This document shows, piece after piece, positions 11,601-22,336 of a stretch of 64,000 nucleotides of DNA. The translations under genes and the position numbers were made by a program. This DNA is from Cryptomeria japonica (lineage: Eukaryota > Streptophyta > Pinopsida > Cupressales > Cupressaceae), in contig NC_081409.1 in NCBI RefSeq assembly GCF_030272615.1, positions 210,904,257 through 210,968,256 of the forward strand, written 5' to 3'. How positions within the stretch are numbered: position 1 is the first letter of the stretch; each line of letters opens with the position of its first letter. The notes below the pieces were generated by a model. That model saw only the letters and a program-made list of their open reading frames with translations. It ran no database searches and was not told where the DNA came from.

Positions 11601-13319
11601 CAGATCAGATTGTGTATGATTTTTTGCATCAACGTTTCGGATCACACTCCGTGATCCATCATCAGAATGAAAAGAGAGCATGCAGAATGGGAAGATGCCA
11701 AGATTCATGCCATGGTTAACAGTCGACATCTTTGAGGGTGTATTCCCATTTCAGCCTATTTGACATTTTTTCATTTACAGATAAACAAAACAGTAAAATC
11801 TGATACAAATAATTGGATTTAACTCTATACCAGTAGTTAAGTCAAGATCTAGTTTAGAATTTGGTCAACAGGTTGGCACCCATACATAATAAGAGTTTGT
11901 TTGTTTGTTAGTTTTAGCGTTTTAATTTACACCCTGTCGTGCAACACAAAATGAAACAGTGTGTAAGATAAAGCCCTTTCTTCGAATTGGAAGGGAAGCT
12001 CCGTATAAAGAAACTAATTAACTTCATATTTTAGGGAAGCTCGTTATAAAGAAGCTAATTAACTACATTTTTTTCGTTTCTCGGACAGGGGCACAAAGCT
12101 TAACAACACTGTGGCTCAAAACAAATGATTTTTATGTCTTTTTAACATAAAACAAACAACTTATAGTAGTTAGTAAATGCTTAATCTTTTTTGGCTATAG
12201 ATCAAAGAGTGTGGGTACAACACATGAATTGAATTGGTTCTAACAAAGGATGCACATTTCAATAAAATGAATCAAGGAATTAAGTGCAAATCCATACTCA
12301 CCAACCTTACAAAAACATGTCATCCAAATCTGCAAATTCAACAAAGCAATTCTACCCGCCTAAGCACACATATACGAGATCTCTCAAAGGACTTTTGAAC
12401 AACAAAATAGACATAACAAATTCTATTCCAAATTTAAGTGCAAATGACACTAATCACAAATGATACTAATCTATAAGTGTTTGCATGAAAAGTAAAAATC
12501 TAACTAATACTTCTATGTTATAAATAGTCGCTTACACAAAACAAGTTTATTATATAATTTTGTCCACTAATTTCAAAGAGGTTTTTGATAAAAATAACTA
12601 TCAACTAGAAACAAAGATTATTTAAAAAGTAACTGATGTATACACTTCTCAAAGTGTGATTATCTACTTAAAAATAATGATGACTAAAAATAACATGGGT
12701 TGTAAATAGGTTAGGCTAAGAATAGCCAATTTGACAACTGACTCTTAACAATGATTTTGATTCAATTATTCAAAATATGATTTTGATTCAATTATTCCAT
12801 TTTGACCATGACAACTCCTTTGAAGAAGTACCTATGACCCGGAAAACTAATTTTGGTGGCTTGAACTTGAAAAACCATTCTTTTTAATAATTTCAAATAA
12901 CGTTTAACCATTCTTTTTAATAATTTCAAAACTAAAATGTTAGTTGAAATTTGTAATCTTGGATACTTTGGAACCTTGTGTATGAAAATTGCTATTTTTG
13001 CTTGAAATTAACAAAACAAAAATTGTCATGAAGATTTTTGATATGACTTTCACAAAACTGTTTTGTAAACTTTAAAGTTATACTAAAATCAGCAATATAC
13101 ATGAAGACTAATGCAAGTGTAAATCTACAATTAAGAAGAAATGAATAAATGTGTGCTAATAATAATGATTAAAAAATTGTTTTAAAACGTACGTGCTTGG
13201 AAAAATGTTGTGAGATTACGAGTTTTACTTCTTTAGTTGAACACATGAAAATAGAGTTGAACTTTGATTTCCCCCTTATGAAGCACACACTACCTATATG
13301 CTATGGTGTTTTTTTATTT
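8612..13319. other. 3' flank of the acyltransferase gene and intergenic DNA, no further gene seen
   Basis: The first few hundred bases should be 3' UTR. A splice-like acceptor (GTCCTTTTCAG, ending at 9529) followed by GTAAGTAT at 9543 hints at UTR splicing, but the pieces are too short to trust. A ~35-bp imperfect duplication with TTTAGCTTCACCACCTTA lies near 10290-10360. Open frames in 8.7-11.2 kb are T-rich and unlike known proteins. From about 11.7 to 13.3 kb I see only AT-rich sequence. Confidence 0.45.
11639..11657. repeat. Perfect 7-bp-arm inverted repeat
   Basis: GGATCAC and GTGATCC flank a 5-base spacer (ACTCC). It stands out in AT-rich sequence, and the flanks (GATGCAAAAAATCATAC on the minus strand) are not repeated in this window. 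The function is unknown. Confidence 0.4.
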
Positions 13320-13321
13320 TT

Positions 13322-13660
13322 TAAACGATGAGTGGTTGGACTCTGTGAGGCACAACCATAGGTAGATGAGGGAGAGAGTGAAGAGGGGGAAATAAGGAGA
13401 GAGATAAGAGAGGGAAGTGAGGGAGAGAGGGAGAAGAACAACAAGAGGGAGATATAGATAGAGGGTGGTATAGAAAGACAAAGAGGGATAGGGAAATAAA
13501 TAGAGAGATATAGAGATAGATAGAGAGATACAAAGATATAGATATATACAGATATGGATAGAAAGAGATAGAGAGATGGGGCAGAGATAGGTCAATAGAT
13601 AGAAAGGGATAGATGAAGAGATATAGGGAAATATAGGGAGATATAGGGAGAGATAGATCT
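13322..13660. repeat. Purine-rich GA/GATA microsatellite-like tract
   Basis: About 340 bp are made of short words such as GAGAGA, GATAGA, AGAGGGA and ATAGGGAGATA, almost free of C and T-runs on the plus strand. Open frames on the minus strand that look like Ser/Leu/Tyr-rich proteins are only translations of this repeat. Confidence 0.85.
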
Positions 13661-14084
13661 ATTTTCAAATATATTATGAATTCTTTAGAGATTCATGTAA
13701 AAGGTAAAGATAGCTTTTTACATCACCACTAAGAAAAAAACCAACATGGTGTGTGAGACCCCTTAAGTCATCAATTTTCAGTACACAATATTTACCTCTT
13801 AAAATGATCTTTTTAAAACTCAATAATTTATGGGCATTTTAATTGTTCCTTCCTTTTAAACTAGATATGGTGGCCATTTGATAGTTGTATGAACAAGTGG
13901 GCCATGGTTTGGAAGGTAGTAAGGCTAATGAATGTGTACAAATCATTTCATATTTTGATGCATCACTTTCCTATTATTCCAATCAAAATTGAATAAGTGA
14001 ATATTTGGCGAAAAAAAATGTAATGGTTGGCATAAATGCAATTGTCTTGCGTTGTTGTTAGATGATATTAATTGTTGATTATAT

Positions 14085-14245
14085 AAGCCACCTTTGGTGT
14101 AATTATGGCCTATTCAAGCTCCTCTCTAAATTTATGAATTCGATCATAGAGGACAATTGGAAATAAAAAAAATTAAGATGGAAGGTTATGTTCCAAGTTA
14201 TTTTCATTGTCACAACCCTCATTACACCTAGCCTCATTGTTAGGG
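14085..14245 (+). pseudogene. L1-type LINE ORF1 remnant
   Basis: The plus strand reads IKMEGYVPSYFHCHNPHYT, which resembles the zinc-knuckle entry of plant L1 ORF1 (EYEGLP..C..C...GH). It is followed by stops. The position, about 600 bp before the ORF2 remnant on the same strand, fits a LINE. Confidence 0.5.
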
Positions 14246-14764
14246 GCAAAGGAAATTGTTTTAATCCTTTCTAATATTGAAGAGCCTTCAAACTCCCTCC
14301 AAACTAGTTTCTCCTATTATTTGGGGATTCACTAGCAATCTTCTTATTAAATCATAGGATTAGATTGTCGAAAATTCTAATTAATTTATTGTCACCATCC
14401 CTTTTCAATTTATACAAGGGATCTCTATTTGCAAATCTTAGTGTATTTTGAACAAATATAAATCAATGGACAAGGTGACTATCCCTAACAATGAATTGTT
14501 CTTTGGTTGTGATCACTTGGAAGGTATTTAGAACATTGGTCAATATAATGACAACAAGATCAATCATTCAAAAGAGGATTTGGCTCCTAACACAATCTTC
14601 ACCATCTTACAATTTCTTCAAAATCTATGCCAAATTGTGATATGAAAAATAAGAAAGCAAAAAAATTAGATTCGAAGAAAGCTCAAAAGAAAGCTATTTA
14701 TTATAGATAGTAGAAATAATTTCCCTTCTTTTTATGACTACAGTTTGAGGGGTGGAACTCCCTT

Positions 14765-15990
14765 CAAGTACATCATGAAATCATATCCTAGAATGTTAGT
14801 GGCTTCAATATCCTTGACAAAAATATATTCAATAATGTGTTAGCTAATTTTGCAAGAAGCACACATTGTTTTTCTTTAGGAAAACTATATAGTTTCCTTC
14901 CTCTACTAGATTTTTTTTTTTTTTTTTCTTAAAAAAATAACTGATAATTTTCATTGATCTAAATTTGATTTGAGCTTCTTTCTCCTCAATACTTATGACC
15001 TAATCATACATCTCCTAAAAAAAGGCAATGGTTTAATCTTATCTATTATCAAGCCCAAAATTGAAGATTTGGTTATCTTAGTAGTTGACCTTAATTCCAT
15101 TTAATACTCTTTTGACAAGTAGGGTAGAGATACCATGCCGATTCATTCTGAGCTAGATTTTGTAACTTACAATGACAATCTTCAACTAGTGGATTTGATT
15201 CCAATTTGAAGAAAATTCACTTTAATGAATATGATAATTGGATTTAAATATATTATTGAAAGGTTGGACAATTTTCTACTCAACTCTGATTGGCTAAATT
15301 TAAAAGGAATTTGGAAAGTAGAATTTTGCAACAGGTTCAGATCACTTTTGCATCTCCCTTTCTTTTTGCATTGATGCTTTGCCTCAAAAATACTTTTCAA
15401 ATTTAAAAATATTTGGTTGAGAGATGAGAAATTGGATTAACTATTCAATAAATGATGGTCTAATGCTCCAATTGTCAAATGTATTAACATGTTTGTCTTT
15501 GTAAAGAAACTGTTATATCAAAAGTTATCTTGGAACTTGGAATCACTTGCATTTAAAAATTGTATTCGTGGAAAAAGTTAGAAATGAATATGAATTGAAC
15601 TCTTTGTATGGTATAGTTCACTTGGTTGGGATGGACCATGATTCTTATTTAGAAGAAAAATATAATTTTAGTGATTTCTATGGGGTCAACCAAAGAAAAG
15701 AAATTGATTAGAATCACTTGCATTTAAAAATTGTATTCGTGGAAAAAGTTAGAAATGAATATGAATTGAAATCTTTATATGATATGGTTCACTTGGTTGG
15801 GATGGACCATGATTCTTTTTTAGAAGAAAGATTTAATTTTAGTGATTTCTATGGGATCAACCAAAGACAAGAAATTGATTAGGAGAAATCTAGAGATATT
15901 TGGTTAAAAGAAACTAAAACATAATCTTATTTTTTTATCTTACGAGATTCCAAAAAAACAATAATAGGATATTTTCTATTCATTCAAGCA
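14765..15990 (+). pseudogene. L1-type LINE ORF2 remnant (endonuclease part)
   Basis: The plus strand shows, with stops and frameshifts, EIIS*NVSGFNILDK (the start of an L1 endonuclease, normally MKIISWNVRGLN), then ELDFVTYNDNLQLVDL, RLDNFLLNSDWLNLKG and SDHF-like segments, and near the end SRDIWLKETKT (usually REIWLKEGDKNTKFFH). It includes most of the AP-endonuclease domain and the following linker. The reverse transcriptase domain is absent: the copy is cut off by the old copia element at about 16.1 kb. A T-tract interrupts it near 14911. Confidence 0.7.
15540..15881 (+). repeat. 171-bp tandem duplication within the LINE remnant
   Basis: Bases 15540-15710 and 15711-15881 are near-identical copies (GAATCACTTGCATTTAAAAA ... 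AAGAAATTGATTA) with roughly eight differences. It must have occurred after the LINE inserted, since it repeats ORF2 linker sequence. Confidence 0.85.
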
Positions 15991-16108
15991 ACCAATGTTT
16001 TTTTGAGAATGCTTCGAAGTTCAATACAAAAGTGTTGGGAAAGATATCTCAACCTTGCACCCAATGCATTTTTTTTATTAATTAGTTTAATTTATTTATT
16101 ATTTTTTT

Positions 16109-16782
16109 CACATGGGAAGGATGACATACCACATTGTGTCTAAGAATTTGTAAGAGCATCTAATGTAATTAAAAACATCTTATGACATTGTAATATGATT
16201 GTTACTTATTTAAGATTCTACATGTAAGAGCATGCTTATTGGGGTGTTGCGTTGGAATCTTGACAAACATTATGATGCACGTTATGATGTACCATAAGGC
16301 TTCTTTGAATGGGGATAATGGAGCCAAAATGGAGCACTTAAGTTGGTGAGTTGGTTATGATGGATTATGACAATATCAAAGGACATTCTAATATTAGCAT
16401 GTTGACTCATCATGGGAGTTGGGCATTGTAATTATTCATTATATTTGTATGTCATTTTTGGGGCAGTCTTCTCCTATAGTTTATGGTTCTCCATTTGTCA
16501 GTTTCTATTTTTTAGCTTCCATATTTTGGTACCTATGGAGATGTTGTATGATGCAATTTTGTAAGGGTTTATGGTGTTGAAATCTCCAAATTTGTGTTGG
16601 TTGTTCTCTTGTGAATACTTGAGCATGTTGATGTATTGTAAATGGATTGCTACCATTAATATATTGGTTCAAGATTTAAAGTGTAAGGTTTTTTCATGAA
16701 AGGGTATTCCAAAGTAATATTGTGTCATTCTAGTATTATTTTTGTGTGTATAGTTTTTGAATTTGTTAGATCATATTTTGCA
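16109..16782 (+). repeat. Left LTR of the old copia element
   Basis: It aligns over its length with 62529-63246. Shared blocks include GTAAGAGCAT, ATGTTGACTCATCATGGG, GCAATTTTGTAAGGG-like sequence, GTGTTGGTT.TTCTCTTGT and TAGATCATATTTTGCAT near the end. Identity is roughly 65-75% by eye. Borders are approximate. Confidence 0.65.
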
Positions 16783-16964
16783 TCCATTTATCTCTTCTAT
16801 GAAAGTGTAGAAAGTGTTTACCCCATCAATTTCCTTTCATTTTATTATCACAAACTAATCAAGTTCCTTTTCTAGGTGGTAGAATTTTTTGGGATCAAAC
16901 TTTGGTTTGAGAGGGAATCATGCATAGATATTTAATATAAGAGAATATGGAAAGTACATCATAA

Positions 16965-17680
16965 TTGGAGATGAAATGGTTTAATGGCACAAATTTTGAG
17001 CTAAGAAAACTCAAGGTGGGGGATTTGTTGATATATCAAGATCTATGGGCATATCTAGAAGTAAACATACAATAATGAAGGATGAAGACTGTGATGTGTG
17101 AGATAAAAAAATCTAGAAGCCTCATTTTGTTTGGAAATTTTACTGCTCTTGAATTTTGTGAGAGAACCCACTACAAAAACCCTCTAATAAAAGAAAAAAT
17201 CTATACCAACCTAAATTCATGATGAATATAACATTTTTCTATAAAATAATCTATATATATACTTTGAGGATAGGTAATTGGGACTTAGTTGTTGAGAATT
17301 TGAGTGTATTTAACCATTATGAGTAAATCATAGTCTATCAATGTAAAGATGAAAGAAGATCATCGCACAAACTTGTTATGATTTTTTTCATACTCATGGG
17401 ACAAATTGGTGATGGTCATTGGAAGTAATACTTGATTTTTTTTCTTGATGAGGTAGTGGATTCTCTTATTTGAAAGGAGATGAGGTGAAATGCTTTAGAG
17501 TCTACCAAGAAAGAACAATTTTTGGTGAGTGGTCAAAAGAAAAAAAGGAAAGAAGAATAACAAGAAAATGTCAAGAGTGTATAAAATTCTCACAAGAGTT
17601 CTAAGTATCCTAGTAAATGCAAGATAAAATATTAGAATTTTAGTAAGAAAGGCTACATAGAAAAGGAATACAAGTAGGAT
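16965..17680 (+). pseudogene. Copia gag remnant
   Basis: The frame reads KWFNGTNFELRKLKVGDLL and YQDLWAYLEV, the conserved start of plant copia gag (FNGTNF.LWK.KMEDLL....W). Further on come SYSWDKLVMVIGS (usual LPDSWD.LV.AI) and a broken zinc knuckle: CKIKY*NFSKKGYIEKEYK in place of CW.CGK.GH....C. There are many stops. The gag would have packaged the element RNA. Confidence 0.7.
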
Positions 17681-17774
17681 AAAGAAAATAATGAGCTAAA
17701 TGATGATTGAGATTCTCAAACTTCTTAAGATGAATCAGATACGTTTGTTGCAACCCTTACCATATGTGCATGTG

Positions 17775-17821
17775 AGGATGCATGAATTATTGACTTTGGT
17801 GCCTATTTTCACATTGATTTC
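17775..17821 (+). pseudogene. Copia protease remnant, left piece
   Basis: The reading IIDFGAYFHI matches the copia protease active-site region IIDSGASFHM, with the serine after the catalytic aspartate changed. Element A is inserted directly after this motif and its duplication ATTTC (17817-17821) belongs to it. Confidence 0.7.
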
Positions 17822-19215
17822 TGATGCTCTACAAAAAGGAAAAGGTTAGTCAATGATAAATAACACACAACACACAAGAAACCGTTAGTGTTAATCAATC
17901 AAAAACTAATCTAAACAGACATATCAAAAGAGATATCAAAAGCATGACAAAATATCTAATTAAGAAGATAAATATGATGAGGCATCTCCAAATGCCTCCT
18001 AACATGCTCTTGGTTTCTTCTCCTTTGTTCCTCTCCTCTCCAAGTTCCAAAATAGTGTAGCTCTCAGCAGCTTTTTGCACTATGGATGCTTATGGAGGAT
18101 TGAGATTGAAGTATTTTGCTCTAAATGTGAATAAAAAAGCTAATACTAAATGCTATTGATGCTAAAATGATTTATTTTATCCAAGATGACAAGATACTAG
18201 TGGTTTATGCTAAATGCTCTCTAGAATTCACTATAGCTTAAATGCATACAAGTTTTCAGGATCTGGATTATGAAGAAATGAGCTCTATTTATAGGAAAAA
18301 TGGAGCAATGGATGGTTGAGATTGAACAATCTCAACAAGGGTCAGGATTGAATGATTTCAAATCCATGTGAGGGCTTTCAACCCAATCCCAGGATGACAT
18401 GTGTCAATGTGAGATAGGTTGAGAGGAGAGGGAATAAGCATTAAATGCTTGACATGACCTTGGGAGTTAAGGTCAAGGTTAGTTGAATGAATAAACTCTT
18501 TATTTAAAGAATAAAGCTTTTATCCAATGGATAAACTCTTGTGCAAAGGCAACAGGGGATAAACATGGTCAAAACAATAAATGCTTGAGGAGACAAGTTG
18601 AATTAACCATAAATGGTTATGTAAGAGCTATTAATGGTCATGTAAGAGCCATTAGTGGTTTTGGAAGACTTTTGGAGGTTAAATTGTTGAACACACAAAG
18701 CATTAAATGTTTTTCAAAGACTTTGAAGTCTTTGAGAAGTGACTCCAAGTTGCTTAGGAATGCGACAATAATTAGGGAATGGATTAGGCTAATTAGGAAG
18801 GGTTTAGAAGAATCTAGAAGGAGATTAGAATTGCAAGTGGGTTTGGTGGGTGAGGGAAAATAGGATTTTTATTAAAATAAATTAATTTATTTCAATAAAT
18901 GTGTGCAAGTTGCATTTTTAAGAGAATGCAAGTGGGGGGGGCGATAATGATTTAAATAAATGTTTAATTTAACTTATTTAAAAGAGGAATAGGGGGGATT
19001 TAATTAAATAAATAGATTTTATTCATTTAATTGATTTGTGAACTTGGTTTAATGAATTAATTAAAATAAATTGAATAATTTATTTAATTAATAGAAGAAT
19101 ATTTTGAAGATGAATTAATTAAATGTTAATTGAATTAACTCATGGCTAGTGTATTTTTAATTAAATAAATAGCAAATATTCATTTAATTAAGCTGGACAG
19201 ATTTATGTGACTACA
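17822..19215 (-). repeat. 3' LTR of element A
   Basis: On the minus strand it starts TGTAGTCACATAAATC and ends GAGCATCA. It matches 50119-51545 except for about 24 substitutions (about 20 of them transitions), a ~30-bp tandem duplication present only in the other copy, and a different length of G-run. The minus-strand TATA-like CTATAAATAGAG lies at 18284-18293. The U3 end is rich in TTAAATAAAT-type inverted repeats. Confidence 0.92.
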
Positions 19216-19260
19216 TTTGCCCCTCTTTGAGACGGTGCGGTTTATTGCGTTGTTTCAAAG
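19216..19260 (-). promoter_or_regulatory. Polypurine tract and adjacent hairpin of element A
   Basis: On the minus strand CAAAGAGGGGCAAA abuts the 3' LTR: this is the primer site for plus-strand DNA synthesis. The tract is one arm of an inverted repeat: CTTTGAGAC (19225-19233) and GTTTCAAAG (19252-19260). Elements B and C have the same arrangement. Confidence 0.75.
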
Positions 19261-19281
19261 AAAGAAAAACTGGTGTGAAGA

Positions 19282-19366
19282 AATGCCCCATAAAATGTAA
19301 ATTTAATGGGTGGTATGCCCCCTCGAGAGATGCGCTGATTTTTTTTGAAAAATCGGGCGATCTCTC
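19282..19366 (+). promoter_or_regulatory. Conserved ATGCCCC module upstream of the antisense PMD gene
   Basis: AAATGCCCCAT is followed about 30 bases later by TATGCCCCCTCGAGAGAT, then an imperfect hairpin pairing GAGAGAT with ATCTCTC. The same pair of words occurs in element B (reverse strand, 48930-48970) and C (53124-53180). The module lies between the polypurine tract and the first PMD exon, so it may belong to the antisense promoter or leader. Confidence 0.5.
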
Positions 19367-19628
19367 AAAAAAGAATGAAAATTGGTAGGGTGTTAGAAGA
19401 GAAGAAGTTAGCAATACTGGTGAAAAATAGAAGAAATTGGGGGGAAAATGGAGAAATGGGGGGCTCGGGAAGTGCACGGGGACCACGGCGGTGAGCGGGA
19501 GAAAATTACGGTGATTACGAAGGGTTTAAATGGGGAGAAAGGGGTGAAAACATGATCATTTGTTACTGCGACCAGTGTGAAACTATAGCTCTAACAGTGA
19601 CTTTTGAGAGGAGTGAGCAGCAGTCAGG

Positions 19629-19703
19629 ATGCCGGTACCAGTAGCAGAGCACCGTCTCGAGCGAGTTCGTCGGTTCCAGCAGCCAGACGACTACGAACCA
19701 GCG
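19629..19703 (+). CDS. Putative first exon of the antisense PMD gene of element A
   Basis: An ATG opens 25 codons containing EHRLERVRRFQQP and ending EPA, directly before GTACGC, a possible splice donor. The independent copy in element B has the matching peptide IHRFDRVHRFQRP before a perfect donor, and the same GAGCAGCAG..TCA leader just upstream. The shared peptide, phase (0) and place relative to the long exon argue for a true exon. The A donor is weaker than in B. The stretch itself carries no stop. Confidence 0.6.
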
Positions 19704-20365
19704 GTACGCAATTGTGAATTTTTGATTTTTATGCATTTTTGTCATGTTTTTTGTTGTGTCGAAGTTGAGTCAGAACAATAGCGCTGAAACTACGTTTTGG
19801 CGCTATTGTCCAATTAACTAGCGCTATTGTGCCGCAATGGCGCTATTGAGGTGCTGTTTGAGTGCTTTTGAAAATTGTAGTGCTATTGTAGGCTAGTTTA
19901 GGCGCTGTTGATGGATGAGCACTATTGAGTGCTTAATTGAGCGCTTTTGTCATTGATTAGTGCTATTGTGATGTTGTTCTAGCGCTTTTGTAATTTGAGT
20001 GCTGTTGGATAGCTGATTGAGCGCTTTTGTTAGGAGTTCAGCGCTATTGTAGGTAAATAGCGCTTTTGTGTACAAAATAGCGCTTTTGTTTGCAAGATAA
20101 GGGATGCCCCAGTTTGTGTGATAATCTCCTGATGCCAAAGATGGATGGATAGGGAGGCGAAGTGGGAGTTGTTTTGAACCATAACAGCCTGATGAGACTT
20201 AGGTCACTTTTAGGATAAATGCCTGTTGAAGTCTAGGTTGCCATGATTGCTTACTTCTTGAGACCCGAAGATACTTGATCAAAGTATCTATTGATAGTCT
20301 AAGTTTAAACTTAAGAAAGTTTGAAACAAAACAACTGATGATGATTGATTGATGCCCATGTGCAG
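19704..20365 (+). other. Putative intron of the antisense PMD gene of element A
   Basis: The interval runs from GTACGC to ATGTGCAG, and joining the flanks keeps phase 0 (…EPA then EDLHML…). It holds the AGCGCT word array. Without splicing, the frames upstream of 20345 are closed by stops. Confidence 0.5.
19779..20090 (+). repeat. Array of 18 AGCGCTATTGT / AGCGCTTTTGT words
   Basis: In about 310 bp there are 18 copies: 11 keep GCGCT, six read GTGCT and one GCACT, i.e. the variants fit loss of the CpG by C-to-T change on either strand. Spacing is irregular (about 12-25 bp). AGCGCT is self-complementary. The sequence between words is not conserved, so this is a dispersed word array and not a simple satellite. 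Confidence 0.85.
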
Positions 20366-22336
20366 GAGGATCTACACATGTTGCAGTTATGCGAGAGACA
20401 TCCGACGACACAGGGGTTGCGGGATCGGCTGACAGAGGCAGAGATCGATTGTATTGCTGCGACGGGGTTATATGATGTGATGCACATGCCCGTGATTCAG
20501 ATGAATCACGGATTGATTACTGCGTTAGCAGAGCGTTGGCACAACGAGATGTGCACCTTTCATCTGGCACAGGGGGAGATGACAGTGACCCTGGAGGATG
20601 TGTGGTGCATCCTGCGTATTCCGATTCGGGGGGAGCTGGTCACATATGACAGATCATGGGGGACTCTAGCGGTTCAGAGGTTCTTCGATGAGGATGTGTT
20701 CATTGATGATGGCTCCATTGCTTGGGAGGAGATAGTTGCTTTGTATGAGCCGTTTCCAGCAATCGTGGCCGGTATTGTGGGAGGACTACTGTGTCCTAAT
20801 AGACGATCACATGGGCTAGCCGTTGGTTGGGGGCAGGTGATCGAGATGATGATTACCGAGGGGACCCAATTTGCTTGGGGGTCGTGTGTGCTGGCGCACC
20901 TTTATCAGGAGTTGCATGAAGTGGTATACCGTGGGAGGGGTTCCTTAGCAGTGGGAGTGACGCTGCTACATATTTGGGCATGAGAGCACCTACCAGTGAC
21001 TTGACCAGTGAGTCTTAGGTTCCGTGTAGTGGATTAGCCATATATGTTTATGTATAGCGGTATGATGAGTCAGCCCCACCTGGGGAAGTTAGAGTGGTGG
21101 CGGCGGGCATTAGATGATTTGGATGCAGTTATATGGAGACTGTACCTGGAGTGCAAGCCCTGGGATGATGATGTGGAGGCACTGCCCTATGTGTTCATGA
21201 CCCGATTCCTCATTGGGAGGACCTCGTACCATGTAGAGAGACAGGTGCCGGGGAGAGTGATGAGGCAGTTTGGATGACAGCAGGGACTGCCTAATGGATC
21301 AGGGGAGTATGCTCGAGTGATATGGGAGAGATATGCATGGGGGCCAGTGCTGCCGTATGACCAGGCACTGGCGGAGTTTCGGACATTGCAGGTGAGACCT
21401 TGGGACATACGATCGAGGGTCATGGATGCAGGGGTATCAGATGAGTACATGCAGTACCGGGCAGCGCATCCGATTCTACGGATATCCGATCCAGCAGAGC
21501 CGGTGCCCGAGTTTGAGGATGAGAGGGGACAAAGACAGAGGAGGGCAGGAGGTCGAGGACCGATGGTAGGTGGAGGAGGGAGAGGAGATGGTGGAGATGG
21601 AGGAGGAGGTGGTGGGGGAGGTGGTGGTGGGTTGGGGAGTCGGATTCAGCGGAGAGGGAGAGGTGGACTGCCACTACAGATATCACAGGGACTGTTGATG
21701 CAAGGAGGAGTTAGACTGGGTGGTAGAGGTATGGAGAGGGAGATCCCGATGGACAGAGGGGAGAGAGCCACTGGAGAGGGTGAGACAGGTGAGGCTGCTA
21801 TGGATACAGGGGAGGGAGCCACTGGAGATCTTAGGGATCATATGATAGTAAATTTGTAGACCCGTGTAGAGGATTTGGAGGCAGAGGTGGCAGCTAGAGA
21901 TGTGCAGCTATTTGCATGGAAATCAGAGCTGACTGTAGTGCTGCAGGAGAGGGATAGTGCAGTGGAGAGATTAGCAGAGTTGCAGGAGAGAGTCCGGGTT
22001 GGAGTAGGAGCACAGGGGCCTACGGGGGAGGTGATGAGGGAGATCCGATGAGCATAGGCTGAGATAGATTACTGGCGGGGGTTATATGAGCAAGTGGTGT
22101 CAGCTAGTCAGCAAACACTGAGCTATTCACAGATGCGGCAGGCCAGATCAGAGCGATCACAGAGGATGCAGAGCAGTGGGGGTGTGATGGGTCCTCTACG
22201 AAGGGATAGATTAGGGGATGTAGGAGTGAGTGGGGGTTTGATGGGGCCTCCACAGAGAGATAGATTGGATGGTGCGGGGACCAGTGGGGGAGCAGGTGGC
22301 GATGGTGGTACAGCATCTGGTCAGAGTGGCATCTGA
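20366..22336 (+). pseudogene. Antisense plant mobile domain (PMD) gene of element A, long exon
   Basis: The protein starts EDLHMLQLCERHP and shows the PMD/aminotransferase-like core: AEIDCIAATGLYDVM, GLITALAERWHNEMCTFHL, GEMTVTLEDVWCILRIPIRG, then a LLCPNR..HGLAVGW segment and EHLPVT. After it come LEWWRRALDDLDAVIWRLYL, a Gly-rich stretch, and a coiled-coil-like tail (VEDLEAEVAARDVQLFAWKS). PMD proteins of plants act in the nucleus in silencing and development, and related frames ride in Tat-type elements. The frame is kept for 656 codons with seven stops (20981, 21002, 21035, 21275, 21857, 22049, 22055) and no frameshift. It lies tail-to-tail with gag-pol. This copy is defective. Confidence 0.85.

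Noticed and set aside
13314-13668. Two overlapping minus-strand open frames of 93 and 115 codons (Ser/Leu/Tyr-rich, membrane-like)
   Set aside because: They are translations of the GA/GATA-rich microsatellite in two frames. No start context or similarity supports a gene.
21420-21686. Minus-strand 88-codon frame (His/Leu/Ser-rich) within the PMD region of element A
   Set aside because: It is the complement of the Gly-rich coding stretch and has no independent support.
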